Source: Gliomastix tumulicola
Lineage: Eukaryota; Ascomycota; Sordariomycetes; Hypocreales; Bionectriaceae
DNA: 64,000 nucleotides
Reading direction: 5' to 3'
Assembly: GCA_001599755.1 (NCBI GenBank)
Contig: BCHX01000005.1
Coordinates: forward strand, 1,273,922 to 1,337,921
Part shown: positions 11,660 through 22,535 of the stretch, one piece after another
Numbering within the stretch: position 1 is the stretch's first letter
Layout of the letters: each line of letters opens with the position of its first letter
The notes under the pieces: generated by a model
What the model saw: the letters and a program-made list of their open reading frames with translations, nothing else
Databases searched by the model: none
Told to the model about the DNA's origin: nothing
Position numbers and translations under genes: made by a program

Positions 11660-12310
11660 CACCAGAAACTCTTTCGTGAGCGTGGGCAACCACGCCATCA
11701 TCAAGCAATCGCCGGCTGGCCACATCGTCAAGAAGGCCAAGTCGAGCCCCAACAGCAGTGTGGTGGTGTGGAGGAGACAAGAGGGCCTCCCGCACGAAGC
11801 GGCCATGAAGACTAGGTCAATAGGGACCTGGTGACCTGCTTTCGTCGGCGCGTCCTCGCGGATACGCCGACCCCTCATGGGTCGTGCCGGGTGGGCTCGG
11901 CGGACAACCCCGACTCTAGATGCCTCCCATGCTGCGGGTGTCGCACGCCACGTCTCAGACGCTCACTTGCGCGTCTGCGACTTCGGCGTGACCTCTGCCC
12001 TGGTACGATCCGCTGCATTCGTTACCCCAGGCCCTAAATACGAGTCCCGGCCATGACACTACGAGTATTAGCCTACCAAGGTAGACGACTTGGTCGACGG
12101 TGCAGAGCCCCTCGAGAGTCCCAGAGCAGACACGATTCTAGAGGGCTTCCATGGTGCGTGACGCCCGCACCATGAACTCCCCTCCTGCGACTTCTTCTTG
12201 GACAAGGCACCCTTTAAGGGTTGGACAACAGAGAAGTTGAGCGTCCCTTCGGGCTACAGGCACTCCCACAGACTCACTTGGTCGTCTATGGAGGTGCCGA
12301 CGTCCCCTCC
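11660..12310 (+). pseudogene. Decayed inverted paralog of the kinase gene at 9947-10933
   Basis: Translated pieces line up in order with the intact kinase on the other strand. At 11665-11750 the peptide HAIIKQSPAGHIVKKAK matches HAIIERSPAGHIVKSPK. At about 11925-11995 HAAGVARHV..AHLRVCDFG matches HAAGVTHHDV..LNLRICDFG. At 12016-12090 TPGPKYESRP, stops, TKVDDL match APGPRYQSR..SKVDDV. At 12223-12295 EVERPFGLQALPQT matches EVERLFGLQTFPET. There are several frame changes and stops, roughly 100 nt are missing between helix C and the catalytic loop, and the HxD loop itself is deleted. So it cannot encode a working kinase. It is head-to-head with the live gene, which suggests an inverted duplication. 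Confidence 0.8.
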
Positions 12311-12522
12311 CTCAAGCTCCTCGCCTTCGGAGGTGAGGCCTCGCCATTTGTCACTCCTGGATGGTACGGCTTGTCACAACCAAGGACGTTGCAGATTCCC
12401 TCCAGAGGCTATGAACAAGCTTCATGCCACTTCTTACTATATCTGGACTTCTACCACGGCTTCTTTCTCTTTCCCTTCCTCGACAACAGGACTGGCGTTT
12501 ATCTCCACGCCCAGTTCCTCCA

Positions 12523-14471
12523 TCAGGCTGCTACCACCACTGTCGCCGATTCTCGCCTCTTCCTCTCATCGCCAACTAGCACCTCCTCGCCGCCAGAGTC
12601 AGCCACTTCCAGGTCGCCTTGCAGACCCAATCCCTTCCATCTCCTCATATACCACGCACCAAACATCAGCAGCCCCCACATCAGGAACTCGAACACCACC
12701 GACGCAGGATAGCCCTTGCGGAACTCAGGCGCCTCGACAGTCGGGAACGTCAACAGCGGTACCCAGATCTGCATCGTGAAGCCAAACGTCATCATCGATG
12801 AGATCACCAGCCCCCGCTCGCCGTAATTCTCGTTGAGCGTGTAGTTCACCCACGAGTACAAGATCGGCGACGCCATGCCGGAGAACCCGCCGAGGTAGAA
12901 GGCCAGGAACTTGAGCGGATCAGGCACGTTCCAGATCGTGAGGACGATGATGCCGAACATGACGAGCGAGCACTGGAAAGTCCACAGGCCGCGGAGACTG
13001 AGGCTGCCTGCGAGGGTTGTACATAGCCAGGAGGAGAGGGCGCGGATGAGATCGATGAATGTGGGAAGGATGTTGATGAGCTCGACGCTGTAGTTCGTGG
13101 CCTTGAGCCAGAGCTGCATGTAGTTGATCCAGTAGGCGGATTGGCAAAGGCATCTGCAGGATGTAAGTCACCGATTATAACAAACGAGAAGGGAAGAAGA
13201 TCACTAACATGTAGCAGGGGACGCATATCCACCACATAGGCCGGCCGAGCGCGTACTTGAACGTCTTCCACGTGATACCCTCCTTTTCCACCGTCGGAAT
13301 TCGCTTGAGGCACAGGGCGTGCTCTTCGGCCGTCAAGTACCATCGTCGGGGAGAGGTGGGCAGCCCGGGCCAGAAGGCGAAACCGAGAAACGCAATGGGC
13401 AGTGTGATGACACCCTGGATGAGGAACAGCCACTGCCATCCAGCACGACCGCTCACACCGTTGAGGCTGCGATAGATCGCCGCCTGGAGGTAGCCTGAGA
13501 ACATGGAGCCCACCGAGTTGCCCATGAACCAGACGCCTGCGCGCTTGAAAAGTTCCTAGACAGGGATGTCAGCATCAACACTTCGGCACTCTCATATGTC
13601 GAGAAGAATGACTTACCTCGTTCTTGAACCATGAGCCAACTGAAGACGGGAGAGACTTGTCAGTGTTACGTGTCTTGTCAAGCCGAGTCAGAGGGTCACA
13701 TACGAATCAAGTGGGTTCCTCCAAAAGATGAGGCCTCGAGGAAGCCAGTGATGGCTCGGAGCAGGTACAGATGCCAGTTCTTCGTCACCGTTGACTGGCA
13801 GAAGGCAGTGATAGCCCAGAAGATTTGGAGCGACGGGAGTAGAAATGGCGCACTTTTGCCTCATCGTCAGCTTCTCTACGGCATCTGAAACTGAACCAGT
13901 TTTTTCTTTCGGCTGCTCACATTTTCGCCTTCGTTTGGAGGGTCATGAGGGGGATCTGTCCAATGACATAGGCGGTGTTGTCTAGGCAATGTTAGTCAGG
14001 CCAGAGCAATATAAACCAAGTGTCCGGTCCCGACTTACATGCCACGAGATAGTAGTTGAGCTCATTCCCATACGCGTTGAGATCCTCTTTCATCCCGGAA
14101 ACGTAGGCGTTGGTGACATTTTGCTGACCCAGGAACTACGACGCGTCAGCAGCCGCAGGCGAGTACTTCAACCCTTCAGCAGGGGCTTACTCGACAGAAG
14201 ACTAAAGCATATTAGCAAAGGGGGGTTCAACACAGCTTGTCCAAGATTTGATACTCACAGCTAAGACAGCCAAAGATCAAGATGGCCAGATCAAGCTTCC
14301 GAAGCAGCTTCCTCTCCTCGGCCGGGTAGTGGGAGGCTTCAAGAAGATCGCTCATTAGTCACATAAAGTGCAAATAAGCTGAAAATCATATCAGTACTCA
14401 CGATACCAGTCAAACACCGAGATAACCACGGCTAGCACCGGATTCTGCTTCGCCGAGGTGATGATGCCCAT
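12523..14471 (-). CDS. MFS permease, Dal5 (allantoate/anion:cation symporter) family, 488 aa, nine exons
   Basis: Exons, minus strand: 14471-14402, 14336-14259, 14201-14191, 14135-14039, 13981-13921, 13852-13704, 13639-13617, 13555-13209, 13153-12523. All junctions are GT..AG and the joined frame is open to the stop. It should import small organic anions or vitamin-like compounds (allantoate, nicotinate, pantothenate types) across the plasma membrane. Family landmarks include FDWYPSHYPAEERKLLRKLD at the start, QQNVTNAYVSGMKEDLNAYG in the first loop, WHLYLLRAITGFLEASSFGG, and PTSPRRWYLTAEE before the central loop. About 12 hydrophobic segments, cytosolic acidic tail. Exon 3 is only 11 nt and exon 7 only 23 nt. 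An in-frame ATG at 14579 is an alternative start; the family usually starts close to the chosen one. Confidence 0.88.
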
Positions 14472-15327
14472 CCTGGGAGTCAGCAATGGCACCCTGATAG
14501 TCAGATCAATGCCAAAAGCAGAAACTGTGAAGGAGCAGGACGGAGGGAATTCAGAGGTTTGTTTTCTCGAATCAAACATCTGAAATGTGGTTTGTCCATC
14601 AAAGGACTCCCTTTAATGTCCGTTCGGCCTGGCCTTGTGTATCTCCAGGACCCTCAGATCCTGCATATATTCTCCCCACCAACCAAACGCCATGCCGGTG
14701 ACAGATGACGAGCTCTGCCCTGTTTGCCGGCCCCTTCTGCAAGAAATACCCATCACCTGCTGCTGCTGCTGAACAGAAAAGGGGGTCAGCGGGTGGGCTC
14801 GAGATAATGATGAATGAACCCCTGGAGCCATGTGGAGTGGCGATCTGGATCAGAAGCCACTGGCAGCTAACTTAGGGAGCTCGGCCAACAGAGGGAACTG
14901 CCGGCGGAGGCGCCATACTTGCCGAGAGCTTTGACAGATACGGAGCTTCTCCGATAGCGAACCTCCTCAGCATTAGTGGGAATAGGACGCGGGAATGGCG
15001 TCCGTAGGCAGGCTCTACAATGCTTGTTGGGTGGCATTTGAGGGGTGGTCCCGCGTGGGTAATGAATGGCGCAATTGCCTATCAGATGGCGACATCAATG
15101 TTGGCCTCATGGCAGTGGCATCATTAGAACCCCTCACCGGGTGTCGGGGGCGGAATGAACAAAGAATATACTCCGTGACTTACGAGCACCGACTGATATA
15201 CTCCGTTCCCTTCATTGACTGATAAGAACGCGGTACGCGCTGGCCAAGACCAGGGTCAAGGAGCCGCCATATTCAAGAAATCTATCATACAAAGTGCCAG
15301 CCAATATCTACATCAAACCACCATACC
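14472..15327. other. Divergent promoter region, permease / oxygenase
   Basis: About 850 nt between the diverging permease and oxygenase genes; a CTG repeat at about 14757-14770. No gene seen. Confidence 0.5.
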
Positions 15328-16660
15328 ATGCCTTCTGCCGTCCCGGAGCTGTATCAATACTCTCATGTCCAAGAGACTGAGGAGAATCTTGACTGGGCAG
15401 ACCGTGGGTATCACCAATTTCACCTCCAATCGACGCTCAGTGGCTTACACTCCTGCAGTTCCAACTGTAGACCTGTCTAAATATGGCACTCCCGAGGGAA
15501 ACGCCGAGCTGAGCCAGGTTCTCATCGACGCTGTGCGCACCAAGGGCTTCTTCTACGTGACCAACTTTGGTATCCCTCAGGATGTCATCGACAAGCAGTT
15601 CTACCTCGGGCAGAAGTTCTACGAGCTGCCACTCGAGGAGAAGCTCAAGTACGAGCCAGATCTGGAGAATGGCGACTACAATGGCTACCGCCCTGCGGGG
15701 AGGAGACTTCTAAGCGGTGGCATCAAAGACAAGACGGAAGTCTGGAACATGGCGAGTGAGTTGGCCTCGGACGATTTTTATACCATTCGGATGATTTCAT
15801 CTCCTCTCAAAAAGAAAAAACCCTCCGTGATCTAACAATACACGCAGCCAACGACGGGCACATCACCCAACCGGTCCCCCAGCTACTCAAAGATCACATC
15901 GAGCAGATCGAGTCCTTTGCTCAGGATCTACACGGCAAGGTGCTCGATCCCCTGAATCACCTTATCGCTCTCGCGCTGGAGCTCCCACCGGAGTTCTTCA
16001 CGTCCGTCCATCGCTGGGAGACGCACGACGAGTCCCATCTGCGGTATATGAAGTACTCCCGGTTCTCGGCCGAGGAGGCGGCGCAGCTGAGTGACGGCCT
16101 CTGGTCCCGCGGACACACAGATCTGGGCACGATTACCCTCCTGTTCCGGCAGCCGGTAGCGGCGCTGCAGATTCGGGACCACGAAACGGGGGCGTGGCGG
16201 TGGGCGCGCCCGCTGGACGGCAGCCTCACCGTCAACACGTGCGACGCCCTCAGCTTCCTCACCGCCGGCTATGTCAAATCGACTGTGCACAGAGTGAGTG
16301 ACATGTCCAAGAAGATAATGCGGGAAAAAAAAAAAAAAAAAAAAAGACAGCAGCACAGGCTAACGGAAAGGCCACCAACAGGTGTCACTCCCGCCCAAGG
16401 ACCAACGACACGTCGATCGTCTGGGACTGCTGTACTTTGCCCGCCCGCAGAACGACCTCGTGCTCAAGACTGTTGACTCACCGCTGCTGAGGCGCGAAGG
16501 GTTCACGCAGAACGAGTTTGAGGCCGGCGGGCATCGTGTACCGACGATGGGCGAGTTTACCAAGCTGAAGCAGACGTGGCAGCAGAGGAAGGCGAAGTCG
16601 TATGAGGATCTGGAGGGACAGGAGATTCTGCCGGGCTTCAAGGGTCAGACGTTTGTTTGA
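15328..16660 (+). CDS. 2-oxoglutarate/Fe(II)-dependent oxygenase (isopenicillin N synthase-like), 365 aa
   Basis: Exons 15328-15403, 15459-15755, 15848-16293, 16382-16660. It should oxidise a small molecule with O2 and 2-oxoglutarate in the cytosol; the substrate is not predictable. The N-terminal DIOX_N part reads LPTVDLSKYGTPEG and KGFFYVTNFGIP. The jelly-roll core carries the iron triad: His214 and Asp216 in RGHTDLGTITLLF and His272 in KSTVHRV, followed by PPKDQRHVDRLGLLYFARP, where an Arg would bind the 2-oxoglutarate carboxylate. Length is normal. Start chosen at MPSAVPELYQYSHV because the first splice gives DWADLPTVDLS, a conserved join. Intron 3 contains a 21-A tract. It lies divergently beside the permease, so the two may be used together. 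Confidence 0.9.
16325..16345. repeat. 21-nt poly(A) tract inside intron 3 of the oxygenase gene
   Basis: An uninterrupted run of 21 A lies between the donor at 16294 and the acceptor at 16381. It is likely unstable in length. Confidence 0.9.
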
Positions 16661-17510
16661 GAGGGATGAATGCTGCATGCTGCCGCGGAACTTACCGACT
16701 CAGGAGGGATACTACTAAGGTAGTCTAAGGTATCTCGCAGCGACCTGTGTCTTTCTAGGCAGGCACCTTCTAGCCGGAGGCTTTGTTCCTGTTGCATGTT
16801 AGTAAAGGCAACTGCAAGCATGAGTGACAACAATGCCAATTGCCCCTCGAGGCCAAAAACGCGTTGTTGGACAAAGAGTGACATCAACGCCATGCCCGAA
16901 AAGGGGCTAACAAGCGAAGGCATCTGGGATTTTCCGACTCACCTGGACGCGCCTGCCGTACCTGCTGATTTCCAGAAACTCGAGGAAGCTGCAGTGGCAC
17001 AGAGTATTCAGCTGGGAAGGAAGGTGGTGCTAGCGGGGTGCCGTCTGGGGCTAAACTGACGGGGTCGAAACTCGGGACTTGGGCAGGGGCAAGGTTCAAT
17101 GGATGAGCGACGGGTCGACGATCTTTCTCTACCCCAGTCGGAGCCTCAACTCACCCTCTTCTCACCATCTCTTGACTTGCTGCTCTCCCGTCTCTCGGAA
17201 ATCTCACAACTTTCTCATCCCAGGGTCGAGACTGCACAGCCCCTCGTCACTCTCTTCTTGGTGCACCTTGCACTCGACCTGACCCCGCTCCACATATTCT
17301 GCTTTTTCTTTACGCGTGCAGTCCCGTGACTGACGCGGAAAAATCTCCCCCCAGAATCCAAAGCTCGAGCCCTCTCTCTCTCCAACTTGCAACTCACACC
17401 ATCACGCAAACAATCCGCTGCACACATATCCCTTGCCTTGCCCAACTTCCCCAGCTTCTCCAGCCTCGCGCTGGATTCCAATCCTCTCAACCCCCCAGCC
17501 CATCGCCAAG
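16661..17510. other. Intergenic stretch / leader of the transporter gene
   Basis: No gene seen. The last 400 nt are C/T-rich with repeated CTCTCT, typical of a fungal promoter and 5' leader. Confidence 0.5.
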
Positions 17511-19190
17511 ATGGTTTACGGCACCATCAAAGCTGTGGCCGCCTCTCTCGTGTCGCCTTTCCGCGCTCGGCCCAGGTTCATTGTCCATGGCACCCGTCCT
17601 GCTCGCTATGGCGATGACAAGCTCTACCCACCTCCAACCCCCCCTGGTACTCCTACTTCCACGGAGGCCAGGGGCAATCAGTCCTTCAATGAGAACTGGG
17701 AGATGCCTCGTGGTCTGGTCTGGAAGACCTACTGGCAGCGTGCCAAGGGCGATATCAAGTACAACACTCGTGCCTTTTACGAGAACAATTTCGGTCTGGT
17801 CCTGATCTTCATCGCCCAATTCTTTGCTACCATCGTAAGTTGCAATTTTCTCGCACTTCTTCGCGTTTCTCGCGACGCGAGATGAAAATATGATAGTTTG
17901 ATTACTGACGCGCGTTCGACACTCTAGATGTCGATGACTACTCGCCTTCTCGAGACTAGTTTCGAGACCAAAATTCATGCCATGCAGATCATCTTCATCC
18001 GAATGTTCACCACATCCCTCATTGGTTGCGGCTATCTTACGTACATGAAGACCCCCGGCTTTCCTCTCGGCCCCCCTGAGGTTCGCGGACTTCTCATGCT
18101 TCGCAGCCTCTTCGGTACTGTCGGTCTCTTTGGTCTCTACTGTAAGTTTCCCACTTTTCATCATCTTTCAACATTGCAGTATCGACATCGTTACTGACTG
18201 CGCAAAGATTCTCTCGGCTTTCTCGACATTGCTGATGCCACCGTCATCACGTTTCTCGTTCCATCGATCACTTCTCTGGTCTGCTGGATTGCACTCAATG
18301 TAAGTTTACGACCGTAGTCCTCTATGTCTTACTCCGTTCCTGATTCGCCAACCTTTTTCACCCTCTAGGAACCATTCACCTTCCAGGAGGCCGGTGCAGG
18401 CCTAACCGCCTTCGTCGGCGTGCTGTTCATTGCTCGTCCAGGAGCTCTTTTCCCTGTCAAAGAGGACAACTTTGACGACATCTTCAACGTGTACGCTATG
18501 GGTAGCCACGCCCACACTTTCAGACTCGGGGGCGGAGGTCTGGTGCCCCCTATCCCGGCCACTCCCTCTGAACGTGGCCTTGCCATCGTCTGTGCCATCA
18601 TTGGCTCTTTCGCGGCCGCCTCCGCGTACGCCACCATCCGAGTCATTGGACAGAGAACCCATGCACTCGTTAGCGTCAACTATTTCGCGGTCGTGGCGAC
18701 CATGGCCGCGTTTCTGATCATCATGGTCCATCCGAGCCTTCAGTTCGAGATTCCCCTTGGTGCAGTGCAATGGTAAGTCCTTGTGGCTCTTTCACGCCCT
18801 ATCGCACCTCTCTGACGATGATGTTAGGGGTCTTTTCATGTCCCTCGGCCTCAGCGGGTTCCTTCTCCAGGTCCTCCTGACCATTGGACTCCAGATGGAG
18901 AAGGCTGGCCGAGCCACCAACCTCATCGTAAGTGTACAAAGCCCACTTGTCTACCACGGACACATTTCTAACAAAAATCACTCGGGCAGTACGTCCAACT
19001 GGTCTTCGCTCTGGTCATCGAGCGGGTGGTTTGGGGAACCACTCCTCCCTGGACCAGCTTCCTTGGAAGCGTCTTCATCATCGGATCCGCGATCTGGATT
19101 AGTATCCAGAGCAGGGCCCATGCTCGCCAGACGCCACAGGATCCCGAGGCTGAGGCTGAACGTCGGCCCCTCCTCGAGAACCGCGACTAA
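17511..19190 (+). CDS. EamA-type drug/metabolite transporter (DMT superfamily), 444 aa
   Basis: Exons 17511-17834, 17928-18141, 18208-18299, 18369-18772, 18828-18927, 18990-19190; every intron is GT..AG, phase-consistent and carries a CTGAC- or CTAAC-like branch site. The N-terminal 90 residues are hydrophilic with a Pro-rich part (PPPTPPGTPT). About ten membrane segments follow in two EamA halves: YSLGFLDIADATVITFLVPS with AGLTAFVGVLFIARPGAL in the first half, and GRATNLIYVQLVFALVIERV in the second. The latter ends in GSVFIIGSAIWISIQS and an acidic tail (PEAEAERRPLLENRD). Related fungal proteins resemble the SLC35G/YPL264C group, membrane carriers of unknown substrate. The cargo cannot be read from sequence. 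Confidence 0.88.
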
Positions 19191-21358
19191 GGTGCCACGA
19201 CTAGCCAAGGCACGGACGCGAGACATGATTCAACGATACTGACGCAGGACTGCATGAGAGTGCAAGTATGATTTCACGACACTGCACGTTTGACTGACTG
19301 TACAACTATGGAAGAAATGGAAGACGTATGCAAACATGACTACACAAGTCATGAGACAGTGGCACAACCTGGCCACTGATTGGACGATTGCACGGCACCA
19401 CATCAGTGGTTGCATGAAGCCGTTTAGACGGATTATGGACGAAAGAATGGTGCGGATCTTTTTTGGCGTTTAGGGGGGGGACGGAAAGCTCAATTAATAA
19501 TGACACCTAGGTGCCTGTATCCTAGAGCTAAGTATGTACCTAGCAATAGCTAGTAGTAGAGAATCACAGTTTGTGACCTATCAACGTGTCGTGCACCATG
19601 ATTTGGACGAATACACAACATCATTAGGCACAGGTGATTCAGGAGGTATCTGGTAATTTTTGAAGAAAACACACAGTGTTGAAAATGCGAGGTAAGGGTC
19701 TGTTTGGTTTCCGGGATAGGCACACGGTACCTACTTACCTTTCAGGGCATTTTTTCTAGTGATCCAGCAATGTTTCCACTCCAGATACCGAACCTTAATT
19801 TTCTAACTCTACCGAGACCACAAGGATGAAATCACGTGAGGCAATCCCAAGACACGATGTCATGACCTGGCTCCTAAGACTACCAGGTACCAGTACCTTA
19901 CCTACCACCTTATGTCTTCGCCGTGCACCGATCCTGGATCACCCTGATCTATTCCGTACCACCAACAGCCGATCCATGGAGTATTCGACAACGTCGACGG
20001 CACCCTTCGATCTGTTACGGGCTTGGAAGAGCAAGACAAGGACAAGCATGCAACTATTCCATATAACAACCATCGGGGACTATACTAATACACTGCTGCT
20101 ACTAGAGTGTCCCCGTCGTTCAGATCACCGACCTCACCATGATCGCCAAATCCAGGGCACTGGCGCCTGAAGCTCTTCCACAGAGTGCTCATCTGCCGAT
20201 TTCAGCCAGACTACCCTTCCGAGCCTACACGAGGGAAATGATCAGGCCCCCTTTTCTTTTGTGGTTCGATTTACCACCTGATTACTGCCTAGAAGGGAAG
20301 CAGGTCGACGACGAGATGATATCGAAAGGGCCTATACTGCCCCATGCAGTCATGACGCTGGTCTGTGGGACAAATTATCCTTATCTGGGTGACTCCGTCT
20401 GGTTCCTCACTGCTGACTGACAGTTGCATGCTTAGGACCGAATGCATACCGATTAGAGGGCGAAAGGGATCAACAAATCAAAGCAGAACGGCAGCAAGAG
20501 CCTCCCGCTTCCAGAACGAGTGTCTTGAAGACTTGGGCCCGTTCTCAATAATAGTCCACTATCGATCTCGTCCCGTTTCAGATCGAAATGCAGGTCTAAG
20601 GACCACCTTACAGAGCTCTCTCTCTGGAGCATACGCCATGCCAGGTCGTGCAAAAGATGCTCCGGCCGAGCACACTCATTCAGTCAACAAAAGCCAGGCC
20701 GCTTGATCAAGCGTAGTCCTACGCAGCGCCCTACTGGCGAGTCAGGATCGCCGCACCCTCAAACTGGCAGAGGCACTGACAATGGGACATCGAAGCATCT
20801 ACCCTGTGGAAGAATGTACAACGGACCTCGAAACGCGCAATACAGCACCAGCTTAGAAGCACAACTAGCTGCCATACGCAAGACATTCTGCAGAAACGAT
20901 CCAAATCTACGACCATCATTATCTGGAACCGATATCTTGACACACGCCCTCGGTCAAGTTACTTGTCCATCTCTACACAGCATCAAAAGCAAAGTCGACC
21001 ACATCCTCCAGCATACAGGCAAGTCCCAGGTAAAGCATCAACATGGGGATTGAATGACAATTATTGAAAAGAAAAGGAACGCGGAAGAGCCAAAACGGAA
21101 AAGACACACGGGATCAGAGAAGGCCGAAGCTTAGGGTTACATGCCCAGACCTAGGCATTGGGAGAAAATGGATGGTAAGGTTTGGGGACTATATTCTGAG
21201 GCGTTCAGCCACAATGGCCGGATTGTCCTATCTCACCCCCTAGGGCTTCTCTTGGGATCTATCTGTGGTCTATCTCTCCTTGATGACTCTCCCGCACAGT
21301 CCTGTGGCAACTGATAGTTCTAGGCTCCCAGCGGCAAGCGAATTTGAGGCAACCTGCT
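19191..21358. other. Intergenic stretch, no convincing gene
   Basis: About 2.2 kb. Two plus-strand frames (20139-20420 and 20703-21053) are open but lack coding bias, introns or motifs. I regard them as chance. Confidence 0.5.
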
Positions 21359-22048
21359 CTATACACGTTTGCGATCCTCTCCGCCCCCATGAGACGACCA
21401 CCAAGCATCGTGAACCTCGGCTGGCGTAAACCGACGCTGAACCGGACGCAGCCCAAGGATAGAGCCTGTCCACCTGGCTAGGAGCAAGATGCCGTGGGAT
21501 GCTAGCATGTCGAGCGGACTTGATGCGGCGCTACCAACTCCCAGAACCTTCGGTGTGTCAAGAAGCACAGGAACGTTATCGAGATGCGCAAAGATGACAA
21601 ACAGGTTCAAGGTGATCCAGAGCTCGATAATCAACCCCTTAAGTGCCCCGGGAGCCCAGCCTCCAGTATACCTGGACACGTCCGCCGCAGCGTTCAAGAT
21701 GACGCCGTTCAGGTTCCAGAAGAAGAGTGCCTTCTCGCCGTCCTCTGGCTCCGTCCTCTCGACAACGACGACCTCCTCCCCCGTTGCCTCCGCCCGTCGC
21801 CACTCATGCCAGACGTTTCTGGCTACCTTGACCTCAGGCTGGCCTGCCGAGACAGTCTGGACTTCGTCACCGAGACGGACGCGGATGCTGCCTTTGATGA
21901 CGCTGAGATATTCGTCGTGGTGCTCGTGCCAGTGGAGGCCGCTAGACCAGGGTGAGGAGGGGGGCAGCGTGATTTTGGCCTGGCCTGGGCTGGAAAGGTC
22001 GTAAATGACGGAGCCCGGGCGTTCGATGATGGATGGGATAGCTGCCAT
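21359..22048 (-). CDS. Cupin-domain protein with hydrophobic C-terminal part, 229 aa
   Basis: Intronless, ATG at 22048 in a GCCATGG-type context on the minus strand. Residues 20-100 form one cupin barrel: motif 1 is HWHEHHDEYLSVIKG (His39, His41, Glu46 as likely metal ligands) and the second motif contains NVWHEWRR. Such fungal cupins bind a metal and often act as small tailoring or sensing proteins in metabolism. From about residue 125 the chain becomes hydrophobic (GALKGLIIELWITLNLFVIFAHLD and a later SHGILLLARWTGSILGL), so it may associate with membranes. It stands alone between a gene-free stretch and RPA43. Substrate unknown. Confidence 0.75.
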   Translation of the reverse strand: MAAIPSIIERPGSVIYDLSSPGQAKITLPPSSPWSSGLHWHEHHDEYLSVIKGSIRVRLGDEVQTVSAGQPEVKVARNVWHEWRRAEATGEEVVVVERTEPEDGEKALFFWNLNGVILNAAADVSRYTGGWAPGALKGLIIELWITLNLFVIFAHLDNVPVLLDTPKVLGVGSAASSPLDMLASHGILLLARWTGSILGLRPVQRRFTPAEVHDAWWSSHGGGEDRKRV

Positions 22049-22535
22049 GGCTGAGGAATTCCTTATTTGCTGTGAGTGTGTCTAATAATGGAACGAGGTA
22101 CTGAGCTGCAGAACAGGACACGCGAGCAGCGTCAGGACTTATTGGCGGATTTTATATCGCAATAATTGATAATCAGGGGATCGAATGCGCCCTAAGGAGT
22201 CATTGTAAGCCCTTTGTTTTAGTGCCTGTTGTCGAATTGGTAAGCAGCTGATCGCGGCACAGGAAATGACCCTGCAGCTTACACCCACCCAGTGAGTGCA
22301 CTATTGATGATGAACGTGTCAATAGCGAGCGACCTTCTCGGACATTGATATGTTCATCAGTCTGCCATATGTCCGGACTAAGCCTCACGCTCTTAGACCA
22401 AAAAGCAGGCATAGTACAGGGCTCTCTCAGTACCGGAAGACTACTAACAGTTTCCCTTATCCTCGACGCGTGACGTCCCGAGGACACCAGCTGATAACAT
22501 GGAATTAAATCGTCATTAATCGCTACAAAGGCCAT
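22049..22535. other. Intergenic spacer
   Basis: Upstream of the cupin gene and downstream of RPA43, both on the minus strand. No gene seen. Confidence 0.45.

Noticed and set aside
14351..14397. Alternative first intron of the Dal5-like permease ending at 14351
   Set aside because: It needs a weak GTACTG donor and puts the branch site three bases from the AG; the model ending at 14337 uses GTGAGT and gives the family sequence DWYPSHYPAEERK.
17487..18164. 225-codon open frame on the minus strand
   Set aside because: Antisense to exons 1-2 of the DMT transporter and spans a clear intron of the sense gene.
20703..21053. 116-codon plus-strand frame
   Set aside because: No coding bias, no promoter or motif; isolated in a 2-kb gap.
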